A DNA stretch of 64,000 nt from G11 sp947167445 (GTDB lineage Bacteria > Bacillota > Clostridia > Lachnospirales > Lachnospiraceae): assembly GCA_947167445.1 (NCBI GenBank), contig CAMVID010000004.1, positions 62,001 to 126,000 on the forward strand, read 5' to 3'. The notes beneath the pieces are model-generated. The model was not told where the DNA came from. It did no database searches and saw only the letters and a list, made by a program, of their open reading frames with translations. The translations under genes and the position numbers were made by a program. Positions 35,263-42,526 of this stretch are shown in pieces. Within the stretch, counting starts at the first letter, position 1, and every line of letters starts with the position of its first letter.

Positions 35263-36129
35263 TTATGGTTCAATCCATTTTACAGATTCCATTGCCTCCA
35301 TTTCCGGAATGAATGTGTCAAAAAAATATTCCTCCGTAACCTCCTCGGTTCCAACGTAATAACTCTTTTCGTGCACATCTTCTCCGCTTTTTGCACTACT
35401 GCTGCTCATCATCCCAATTATTTCGGTTGAGAATCCATTTTTTTCAAATCCTGTTATCTTATACCATTTTCCGTCAGCCGCGCCATCGGTTGATTCAGCA
35501 GTTCCATCTGTTCGTAATATAACCATGGAACGGAATGGGATTCGGAATGAATAAGCAGTTCCATCTATATCATGGAAAATTACATATTGTCCACCTCCTG
35601 TTTCCAAGTCCACAAGGTAAACAAGTTCATTAGTCCCATCTCGGTCTAAATCGATAACAGTATACTTACTCCAATAAACATTGGCATGCTCGTATTTTTC
35701 CCACCCACTTATATCTTGGCAATTGGTGCATAAATTATATTCTGATAGTCTGATATCAATATCAAAATATGCGTCTTTAAATATCGCATCTTTTTCGAAA
35801 ACATCAATGATACTATGTGGAATATTTTCGGAAATAGGCGTTATTAATAGTCTATCGTCCAAAGGTTCCAATGGCATCTCCACATTAATCATGTTGAACT
35901 CGATTTCCGCCTTTTGCTGTGCAATTGCCTCTATAATGGGAATCGCTGCTTCTGTTCCATGTCTCCGACCTTCTTCCGATACATTTTTCACGACTCGTCT
36001 CAAAATGTACGATTCTGGCTGTGATTTAGCTTCGGCACATGCGTTCAAAGCAGTTATAGCAATACCGAAAAACAGGTAAAGACTTGTCTTTTTAATAATT
36101 TGAAAGATAGTTGAATATTGTATTTGCAT
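35263..36129 (-). CDS. Putative lipoprotein of unknown function
   Basis: The 288-aa protein has a lipoprotein signal: basic start, hydrophobic LYLFFGIAITAL, then a LNAC lipobox (Cys ~31). The mature part has a DLDRDGTNELVYLVD motif (FG-GAP/VCBS-like calcium-type loop) near residue 180 and a WYKITGF strand. I place the start at ATG 36129, after AAAAGG; the in-frame ATG at 36267 would put three palindromic operators inside the gene. The gene is more AT-rich than its neighbours. It sits downstream of an unusual operator array. Confidence 0.7.
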   Translation of the reverse strand: MQIQYSTIFQIIKKTSLYLFFGIAITALNACAEAKSQPESYILRRVVKNVSEEGRRHGTEAAIPIIEAIAQQKAEIEFNMINVEMPLEPLDDRLLITPISENIPHSIIDVFEKDAIFKDAYFDIDIRLSEYNLCTNCQDISGWEKYEHANVYWSKYTVIDLDRDGTNELVYLVDLETGGGQYVIFHDIDGTAYSFRIPFRSMVILRTDGTAESTDGAADGKWYKITGFEKNGFSTEIIGMMSSSSAKSGEDVHEKSYYVGTEEVTEEYFFDTFIPEMEAMESVKWIEP

Positions 36130-36193
36130 ATCCTTTTCTCTTATCTGCAGTCCCATCATTAGCCTGCTCAAATTAACTCTATGATACTTCAAA

Positions 36194-36221
36194 AATATTG
36201 TAGCCACTATAAAAAAGTCAA
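36194..36221 (-). promoter_or_regulatory. Possible promoter of the lipoprotein gene
   Basis: TTGACT (36221-36216) on the minus strand directly abuts palindrome 1. The -10 (around 36199-36194) is weak, as expected for an activator-dependent promoter. Confidence 0.4.
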
Positions 36222-36299
36222 TTGCACGTTGTGCAAATTGGGCATATTTTAATTGCATATTATGCAAATTTGTTTTTTCAAAAATTGCATATTATGCAA
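36222..36299. repeat. Array of three 15-bp palindromes
   Basis: TTGCACGTTGTGCAA (36222-36236), TTGCATATTATGCAA (36253-36267) and again TTGCATATTATGCAA (36285-36299). Centres are 31 and 32 bp apart, close to three helical turns. All lie upstream of the lipoprotein start at 36129 and of the TTGACT element. Confidence 0.8.
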
Positions 36300-36371
36300 T
36301 TTACCCATTTTACGCCGTTTGCGGCGTCTTCTTCATAAATTAATTCCTGTTTATATAATTTCATTGAGCAT

Positions 36372-36400
36372 AAAAAAGCACCTGCATTTCTGCAGGTGCT
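36372..36400 (-). terminator. Rho-independent terminator
   Basis: Perfect stem AGCACCTGCA / TGCAGGTGCT with a 4-nt loop, then TTTTTTA on the minus strand. It ends the thioesterase gene. Its core is nearly the same as the terminator at 35226-35256. Confidence 0.85.
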
Positions 36401-36410
36401 TTCGGATTCG

Positions 36411-36827
36411 CTATTCTTTTATCTTCTTCGGCACATGAGCTCCGGTAAAGCTGACAACAGCTATATATGTTCCAAGTTCATCCCTTACATCAACCTGGTA
36501 GAAGCAATTTCTTTTACCGTCCTTAAGGAGCTTTGCCTCGGCAGTAAGAGTCTTCCCCCTGGCAGGGTTAAGGAAGCTGGCATGACCATCTGCACTTACA
36601 CTGGCCACCTCCTTACCAAAGTTTGAAGCCACTGCAAAAGCAAAATCTGCCAGAGTATATATTGCTCCACCCATAACGCCGCCATATGCGTTCAGATGAT
36701 CCGGCGTCAGGTCCATACTGCACCTGGCAAAATCCTCATCTATCTCATCAATCTTAATTCCGGAGAGTTTTGTAGCATACAAATCTTTAGAAAACTCTTC
36801 CCTGGCTTCATCTATTTTACTCATCAT
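36411..36827 (-). CDS. PaaI-type hotdog thioesterase
   Basis: The 138-aa protein has the hotdog pattern: LTPDHLNAYGGVMGGAIYTLADFAFAVAS (residues ~40-68) with the HxN...GG helix, then SFLNPARGKTLTAEAKLL and a last strand. It probably hydrolyses small acyl-CoA esters. The substrate is unknown. ATG 36827 (or 36824) follows GTGAGAG. It is 18 bp downstream of clpC and may be co-transcribed. Confidence 0.85.
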   Translation of the reverse strand: MMSKIDEAREEFSKDLYATKLSGIKIDEIDEDFARCSMDLTPDHLNAYGGVMGGAIYTLADFAFAVASNFGKEVASVSADGHASFLNPARGKTLTAEAKLLKDGKRNCFYQVDVRDELGTYIAVVSFTGAHVPKKIKE

Positions 36828-36845
36828 AAACTCTCACATTCCCGG

Positions 36846-39290
36846 TTACTTCTTAACAGTAAAGGTGACTTTCCCGTCCTTAAATCCGGCAGTCACGGTA
36901 TCAAGAGGTTGAACTCTCTTATAAAGGATCTCCTCCGAGAGGGCATCCTCGATTACTGACTGAACCGCTCTCTTTAATGGTCTTGCGCCCATCTTGGCAT
37001 CCGAATACTTGCTTACCAGATGATCTTTCAGGGCAGAAGAAACCTTAAGGTTGATGTTAAGCTGTTCCTTACATCTCTTGGAAAGATTATCACAAAGAAG
37101 GGTGGTAATCTGCTTCATGTTATCCTTGTTAAGAACATGGAACACCATAATGTCATCAATTCTGTTGATGAACTCGGGCTTGAACATCTTCTTAACCTCT
37201 TCCATAACAGCACCCTTCATTCTCTCATGGTCCTGTTCCTCAGTGGTTTCGGATGCAAATCCTAAGTTCTTGGGCTCAACAATTCTCTGAGCTCCGGCAT
37301 TTGATGTCATTATGATAATGCTGTTCTTGAAGCTTACCTTACGTCCCTTTGAGTCGGTCACGTGTCCATCATCAAGTATCTGAAGGAGTACGTTAAATAC
37401 ATCAGGATGGGCCTTCTCTATCTCATCAAAAAGAACTACGGAATAAGGATTCTGTCTGATCTTCTCAGCCAACTGACCGCCTTCATCGAATCCCACATAT
37501 CCCGGAGGTGAACCAATCATCTTGGCTACGGAGTGACCTTCCATATACTCCGACATATCAACTCTTATCATGGAATCCTCGGAGCCAAACATGGCCTCAG
37601 CAAGGGCTTTAGATAATTCGGTTTTGCCCACACCGGTAGGACCTAAGAAAAGGAAGGAACCGATGGGTCTGTTAGGATCCTTAAGGCCTACTCTTCCTCG
37701 TCTCATGGCCTTGGCAAGGGACACAACAGCCTCCTCCTGGCCGATGACTCTCTTATGAAGAATGCTCTCCAGCTTAAGGAGTTTCTCGCTCTCCTTCTGG
37801 GCAAGCTTCTTAACGGGAATCTTAGTCCACATTGCCACAACTTCGGCAATGTCGTTTTCATCTATAGAATAAGACTCTCTGGCTTTCTTTCTGTCGTAGT
37901 TTCTCTTGGCTCTTTCAAGCTTCTCCCAGAGTTCATCCTGTTCCTTCTTGATCTGACCTGCAACTTCAAAAGCCTCCATTCTGATGGCGGATGCAATCTT
38001 GGCGTCACAGTTCTGAATCTCCTCATTGATTTCTTTAATGTTTGAAGGAACATTCATAGTCTTAATTCTTGCTGCAGAGCAGGCCTCATCAATAAGGTCG
38101 ATGGCCTTGTCGGGAAGGTTCCTGTCGTTGATATATCTGGCAGACAGTCTTACGGCTGCTTCTATGGCAGAATCGGTTATCTCTACACCGTGGTGCTCGG
38201 CATATTTGGGAGCAACACCCTTAAGGATTCTGATAGCCTCCTCAGGTGTGGGTTCCTCAACATTAACAGGCTGGAAACGACGCTCCAGTGCCTTATCTTT
38301 CTCTACATATTTTCTGTACTCTGTAATGGTGGTGGCACCGATAAGCTGAATCTCACCTCTTGCCAATGAAGGCTTAAGAATATTGGATGCGTCAATGGCA
38401 CCCTCGGCTCCGCCGGCACCTATAAGAGTATGAAGCTCATCAAGGAAAAGAATTACATCGCCGGATTCGATAACCTCCGCAATAACCTTCTTGATTCTCT
38501 CCTCAAATTCACCTCTGTATTTACTTCCCGCAACCATTCCTGAAAGATCCAGGGTGAGAAGTCTCTTGCCCTGAACTGTGGGAGGAACGTCTCCTGCCAC
38601 GATTCGTCTTGCAAGGCCTTCAACAACGGCGGTCTTACCTACACCGGGTTCACCGATAAGGCAGGGATTGTTCTTGGTTCGTCTTGAAATAATCTGAATT
38701 ACTCTGGAAATCTCGCTCTCTCTTCCAACCACAGGGTCAAGTTTTCCCTCAGCCGCAAGTTTGGTCAGATCTCGACTGTACTGTGAAAGAGTAGATACTT
38801 TCTTTTTACCTCCATTACGGTTCTTGGCAAGATCCCCCTTGTGGGCCTCCAAGTCTCCGCCCACGCTTCTTATTAACTCCATGTACATCTTCTGAATAGG
38901 TGCGTTGAGGGTAATAAGAATTCTGGAGGCTATGCTTTCATTCTCCTTAAGCATCGCTAAGAGAATGTGCTCTGTTCCGGTTTCTGTGGCGCCAAAGCTT
39001 CTGGCAACCTCATGAGACATCTCAAGAATCTTGCCGGCTCTTGGGGAATAGCCCTCTCTGTCTAAAAGCGCCACTGCTCCGTCCATGGCGACCTGATTCT
39101 CTATGAGCTCTGTAACCTTCTCAAGCGTTACTCCGTTTGATGTGAGGATCATTGAGGCAACGCCTGTCTCTTCCTTAAGAAGGCCAATCAGAATATGCTC
39201 TGTTCCTATATAACCCTGACCTGACTTCTTGGCATAGGTTGCCGCCATGGAAAGGGCTCTGGATGCTTTATCTGTAAATCTCTCCTGCAT
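36846..39290 (-). CDS. clpC: ClpC-type AAA+ unfoldase
   Basis: The 814-aa HSP100 protein has the Clp_N double repeat (residues ~1-150), AAA1 with Walker A GEPGVGKTA, a middle helical domain with the M-type EEIQNCDAKIASAIRMEAFE..., and AAA2 with GPTGVGKTE and the ClpB D2-small domain. It feeds proteins to ClpP. ClpC in Firmicutes is usually in ctsR-mcsA-mcsB-clpC; here it follows a GntR-family repressor gene instead, only 15 bp upstream, and mcsA/B are absent. Confidence 0.93.
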   Translation of the reverse strand: MQERFTDKASRALSMAATYAKKSGQGYIGTEHILIGLLKEETGVASMILTSNGVTLEKVTELIENQVAMDGAVALLDREGYSPRAGKILEMSHEVARSFGATETGTEHILLAMLKENESIASRILITLNAPIQKMYMELIRSVGGDLEAHKGDLAKNRNGGKKKVSTLSQYSRDLTKLAAEGKLDPVVGRESEISRVIQIISRRTKNNPCLIGEPGVGKTAVVEGLARRIVAGDVPPTVQGKRLLTLDLSGMVAGSKYRGEFEERIKKVIAEVIESGDVILFLDELHTLIGAGGAEGAIDASNILKPSLARGEIQLIGATTITEYRKYVEKDKALERRFQPVNVEEPTPEEAIRILKGVAPKYAEHHGVEITDSAIEAAVRLSARYINDRNLPDKAIDLIDEACSAARIKTMNVPSNIKEINEEIQNCDAKIASAIRMEAFEVAGQIKKEQDELWEKLERAKRNYDRKKARESYSIDENDIAEVVAMWTKIPVKKLAQKESEKLLKLESILHKRVIGQEEAVVSLAKAMRRGRVGLKDPNRPIGSFLFLGPTGVGKTELSKALAEAMFGSEDSMIRVDMSEYMEGHSVAKMIGSPPGYVGFDEGGQLAEKIRQNPYSVVLFDEIEKAHPDVFNVLLQILDDGHVTDSKGRKVSFKNSIIIMTSNAGAQRIVEPKNLGFASETTEEQDHERMKGAVMEEVKKMFKPEFINRIDDIMVFHVLNKDNMKQITTLLCDNLSKRCKEQLNINLKVSSALKDHLVSKYSDAKMGARPLKRAVQSVIEDALSEEILYKRVQPLDTVTAGFKDGKVTFTVKK

Positions 39291-39305
39291 ATAATATCCT
39301 TTCTC

Positions 39306-39677
39306 TTATTTTGTATATTTGTCGTAGAACTGGTCCACCAAAGCATGGACCTCTTCTCTGGTAATGTTCTTAACCAGGCCCCTTGTCAGAAGCACCTGAA
39401 GGGCATCCTGCATGTCGCTTAAAGCCTGAAGCTTGTCCTCATCAATGGCAATTACGGCACCGCGTCTCCTGTCAACCTTGACGAATCCTTCATCACGAAG
39501 AACCGCATAGGCTTTATTAACCGTATGCATGTTAATTCCAATCATGTCGGCCAAAGCACGTACACTTGGAAGGGAATCCCCCTCCCTGAACTGCTCTGTG
39601 GCTATTCCCATTATAATCTGGTTTCGAAGCTGCATGTAAAGGGCTTCATCGCTGTTAAAATCAATTTCTATATACAT
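39306..39677 (-). CDS. GntR-family (YtrA-type) repressor
   Basis: The 123-aa protein has only the winged helix of GntR proteins (YMQLRNQIIMGIATEQFREGDSLPSVRALADMIGINMHTVNKAYAVLRDEGFV) and a ~45-residue helical tail, as in the YtrA subfamily. It probably represses its own operon, which includes clpC. A palindrome overlaps its -10. Confidence 0.9.
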   Translation of the reverse strand: MYIEIDFNSDEALYMQLRNQIIMGIATEQFREGDSLPSVRALADMIGINMHTVNKAYAVLRDEGFVKVDRRRGAVIAIDEDKLQALSDMQDALQVLLTRGLVKNITREEVHALVDQFYDKYTK

Positions 39678-39707
39678 AATTCACCCTCTCTTTCTACCGG
39701 TGAAACT

Positions 39708-39745
39708 GTTATATTCATAGTATAACAAGCGCAGTGGTATGTCAA
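39708..39745 (-). promoter_or_regulatory. gntR-clpC promoter and operator
   Basis: On the minus strand, TTGACA (39745-39740) and TACTAT (39722-39717) are 17 bp apart. A palindrome GTTATA-N7-TATAAC (39708-39726) overlaps the -10, a likely GntR operator. Confidence 0.6.
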
Positions 39746-39747
39746 AT

Positions 39748-39784
39748 AAAAAAGCTGCGTTCCGGACCTTCCGGTAACGCAGCT
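39748..39784 (-). terminator. Rho-independent terminator
   Basis: Stem AGCTGCGTT(A)CCGGA / TCCGGAACGCAGCT followed on the minus strand by a T-run. It ends the XRE gene and lies directly against the -35 of the gntR-clpC promoter. Confidence 0.8.
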
Positions 39785-39791
39785 CCTTTTT

Positions 39792-40022
39792 CTATTCTTC
39801 GTCGCTTCCTACGGCGTTTGGATCATACTCAAGTATGTCTCCGGGCTGGCAGCCAAGTGCCTCACAAATCGCCTCCAAAGTAGAAAAGCGGATGGCACTG
39901 ATTTTGCCTGTTTTGATCTTGGAAAGGTTAACGTTGGAAACTCCAACCTTTTCCGATAATTCATTTAAACTCATCTTTCTGTCCGCCATTACGCGGTCTA
40001 ATCTTAACACTATCTTACTCAT
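39792..40022 (-). CDS. XRE-family regulator (YozG-like)
   Basis: The 76-aa protein is one HTH domain: MSLNELSEKVGVSNVNLSKIKTGKISAIRFSTLEAICEALGCQPGDILEY. The YozG type is usually encoded beside a DUF2975 membrane protein, as here, and acts on that operon. AGGAGGAAGGAGC precedes ATG 40022. Confidence 0.92.
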   Translation of the reverse strand: MSKIVLRLDRVMADRKMSLNELSEKVGVSNVNLSKIKTGKISAIRFSTLEAICEALGCQPGDILEYDPNAVGSDEE

Positions 40023-40036
40023 GCTCCTTCCTCCTC

Positions 40037-40594
40037 TTACAGTGTTTCATCAATTTCATTCTGAAGTGCAGCACCATACTCAAAGATAGCGTAGATGCAG
40101 AAGAGGATGAATCCGGTTACAATTGCAACTCCAAGTGACATGGTAAGGAGAGCTGCTATGGTCATTACAATAAAGCCGGTCTTAATCTGCTTCATGGCTT
40201 TTTTAGAAAAAGGCGAGTTCTCCTCTCTTACCACAACAAAGATTTTCTTGATAAAGGTGACAATAACTGCTACCAAAACGCAAGCCAGGCCTGCTGCAAG
40301 GCAAGATACAGCCATAGGGCCGGCATAGTTGCCTTCCTCAAACTTCTCATCCAAGTCTGCGAAGAAATGGAAAAGACCATTATATTCAATTGTGTTACGA
40401 GTGGTCAGCTTCCCTTCGGCAACTCCTTGCTGTAAATAAGGATTAATTGAACCGCCTTTAACGAAAAGCATAATTCCTGCTATCAGTGCAATAGCCGCAC
40501 ATACGATTGTGAATACCTGGATTACCCCAACGATCTTTGCTGCTGTGTTACAACGCTTCTTAACTGCTACAAGCTTCATGTTCTGTTCATTCAT
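40037..40594 (-). CDS. DUF2975-like membrane protein
   Basis: The 185-aa protein has four hydrophobic segments (residues ~18-43, ~85-108, ~135-165, ending near 170). The family pairs with YozG-type XRE regulators, and this pair is 14 bp apart. The function of DUF2975 proteins is unknown. ATG 40594 follows GGAGGAAAGAATA; the ORF upstream of it has no better site. Confidence 0.75.
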   Translation of the reverse strand: MNEQNMKLVAVKKRCNTAAKIVGVIQVFTIVCAAIALIAGIMLFVKGGSINPYLQQGVAEGKLTTRNTIEYNGLFHFFADLDEKFEEGNYAGPMAVSCLAAGLACVLVAVIVTFIKKIFVVVREENSPFSKKAMKQIKTGFIVMTIAALLTMSLGVAIVTGFILFCIYAIFEYGAALQNEIDETL

Positions 40595-40708
40595 TATTCT
40601 TTCCTCCAATGTGAATTATCTCTTTTGTGTTTTGGTTTTCTTTGTGTTCTTGTTTGTTACTTAATGTCGTATTGTTTTAGCGTTTAATATTAGTTCTTTG
40701 AGCTCTTG

Positions 40709-40768
40709 CATTAAATATTTAATGTTTATCGATAAATCAACTATAACAGGTCAAATAATGTTTGTCAA
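40709..40768 (-). promoter_or_regulatory. Promoter and palindromes of the DUF2975/XRE operon
   Basis: On the minus strand, consensus TTGACA (40768-40763) and TATAGT (40745-40740) are 17 bp apart. Two perfect palindromes follow just past the -10: TTTATCGATAAA (40725-40736) and CATTAAATATTTAATG (40709-40724). They are likely sites for the XRE regulator. Confidence 0.75.
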
Positions 40769-40788
40769 CAACTTTTTAATGAAAAACA

Positions 40789-40820
40789 TTAAAAAAGTCT
40801 CCGAGCAATCTCGGAGACTT
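40789..40820 (-). terminator. Rho-independent terminator
   Basis: Stem AAGTCTCCGAG / CTCGGAGACTT with a 4-nt loop, then Ts on the minus strand. It ends the membrane-protein pair at 40835-42154. Confidence 0.85.
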
Positions 40821-40834
40821 TGAAAATACCGGGT

Positions 40835-41617
40835 TTATAACACATCTTTTTTTTCGTTAAAGTACATATATAATCCAAACAGCGCCGTTCTAATCGATAC
40901 CTTCAGTATGATTTCTACCGTGGGCAAGGGCATCCTTTGAACATAAGGATTCGTGAAAATATAAACTATGGTTGTTACAACTGCTATTATTACCGGCAGA
41001 AAGCAGCTCATCGCTTTCCCCGGTTTTTCTTTTCCTCTCATGATTCTTTGGGCAAATATCCCCATAACAACAAACGAAATAAAGCCTGCTGGATTCCAAT
41101 AGGGCCTGCTCATCACACTTCCTTCAGGTCTCTTAGCCCAAATATTTAAACTTAACCATAAAAGCAACGGATTAGCAATTCCATAGAAAGCATTTGCAAA
41201 AAGTGCACATACAAAAGTTTTCGTAATTCGGCACTTTAATACATCAACAAGCGTAAGCACACACACAAGTATTTCTATAATGATCAGTGCGACTGAGCCT
41301 ATCTTCAGAGCTTTTAAAAAGCCTGCACGATTTAGAATGTAATCGTAAACAGAATACCCTATTGATCCGGACAAATAAAGAGTCAAGGCAACCGAAGAAA
41401 CAATTGCTTTGTTTGATGCCTTCCTCGATGTGGAATACGAAGCATCGGGAAGGAATACCGCATGCAGTATGGCAGGAATCAATCCGAAAACTCCATAAAG
41501 CCAAAACCACCCCTTGCTATAGTATTTCTTTCCTGCTATATACATAGGGATAAAAGCCAGCACAAATCTTATAAGCAGAAACACAAAAAGTCTGGAATAA
41601 AAAACTGTACTATACAT
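40835..41617 (-). CDS. Polytopic membrane protein of unknown function
   Basis: The 260-aa protein has about seven hydrophobic segments and basic loops. I recognise no family. It starts at ATG 41617 after a GGGGCAAGGGGAG site and is 18 bp downstream of another membrane protein gene; the two probably form an operon. Confidence 0.65.
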   Translation of the reverse strand: MYSTVFYSRLFVFLLIRFVLAFIPMYIAGKKYYSKGWFWLYGVFGLIPAILHAVFLPDASYSTSRKASNKAIVSSVALTLYLSGSIGYSVYDYILNRAGFLKALKIGSVALIIIEILVCVLTLVDVLKCRITKTFVCALFANAFYGIANPLLLWLSLNIWAKRPEGSVMSRPYWNPAGFISFVVMGIFAQRIMRGKEKPGKAMSCFLPVIIAVVTTIVYIFTNPYVQRMPLPTVEIILKVSIRTALFGLYMYFNEKKDVL

Positions 41618-41635
41618 ATACTCCCCTTGCCCCCC

Positions 41636-42154
41636 TTAGTAAAACAAACTAGGTGGCAATAAATACAGATAAGGCGCCGTGAATATTGCCATATAAAGAG
41701 CAATCTTCTTTGCCTGCTCTTCCGTAAATACGCCCATCTTTCTGAGGGCCCTTCTGTCAAACAAGAATATCAAAAGCCCTGCCAAAGCCACTGCTATTAA
41801 TGTATAGATAACTGCCAGTGGATTATTGTACAAATCGTACTGCAGGTCGTGGGTAAATGCACGAACCGGACTTCCTGAGTCAAATATATTACCAAGAATA
41901 ATAGTCGGGACAAGCAAGAAAAGCATTCCGATAAAGTCAGCTCCAAAGCCCCTTAAGAAAAGCTTCCAGGTATTGTTCCTGTAGAAGTCCTTTGTGAGTT
42001 CAGGCTTATAATGCTTGCCAAGAATCGTAAATATCAATCTGTCAATGATGTAATTGGCCGGAATAATAATAAGCCAGAGCCAGCTTGGAAACCATAAAAG
42101 AATCCACACCGGGAAAATGAGGTTGTAAAGGGTTACACACTTCTTATTATTCAT
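41636..42154 (-). CDS. Membrane protein of unknown function
   Basis: The 172-aa protein has about four hydrophobic segments: ~10-35, ~72-92, ~112-132 and ~150-168, with WLLW/WFPSW aromatic-rich first helix. No family is recognised. GAGAGGAGAG precedes ATG 42154. It leads the two-gene operon with the 260-aa membrane protein. Confidence 0.65.
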   Translation of the reverse strand: MNNKKCVTLYNLIFPVWILLWFPSWLWLIIIPANYIIDRLIFTILGKHYKPELTKDFYRNNTWKLFLRGFGADFIGMLFLLVPTIILGNIFDSGSPVRAFTHDLQYDLYNNPLAVIYTLIAVALAGLLIFLFDRRALRKMGVFTEEQAKKIALYMAIFTAPYLYLLPPSLFY

Positions 42155-42244
42155 TTCTATACTCTCCTCTCACCCCTCCTCGGGGCTGTCTATTCTTTGT
42201 CAGTTTACCATATTGAAGCGCGAGTTGTAAAATTTGCGAGTTTT

Positions 42245-42456
42245 GTACCCAGCGCGGAGCCGGAAGCTTGATTTAGGTACTGAAACTTGCGGAGAAAGGT
42301 GGCCGGTAAGGCGGAGTCTGTACCCAGCACGCTACTCTGAAGCAAGTTTTAGGTACAAAAAGCTTCCGAGAAAGGTGGCCGGTAAGGCGGAGTCTGTACC
42401 CAGCACGCTACTCTGAAGCAAGTTTTAGGTACAAAAAGCTTCCGAGAAAGGTGGCC
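42245..42456. repeat. Tandem repeat array, unit 75-76 bp
   Basis: Units begin at GTACCC: copy 1 at 42245-42319 (diverged), copy 2 at 42320-42395, copy 3 at 42396-42456 (cut short). Copies 2 and 3 are identical over their shared 61 bp. Each unit has inner inverted repeats GTACC...GGTAC and GAAGC...GCTTC, so the RNA could fold. A degenerate unit may extend left to about 42210. The region 42155-42526 (372 bp) has no gene. Confidence 0.85.
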
Positions 42457-42464
42457 AATCCCAC

Positions 42465-42495
42465 AAAAAAGCCGCAGCTCCAATCGAGCTGCGGC
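42465..42495 (-). terminator. Rho-independent terminator
   Basis: Perfect stem GCCGCAGCTC / GAGCTGCGGC with TTTTTT on the minus strand. It ends the SH3-repeat gene. Confidence 0.9.
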
Positions 42496-42526
42496 TTTGA
42501 AATCGTTCAACTGTCAAGCCTAAACC

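Noticed and set aside
42234..42416. 60-aa plus-strand ORF through the tandem repeat array
   Set aside because: It reads across repeat units whose 75-76 bp period shifts frame, has no ribosome site, and its peptide is only the translated repeat.
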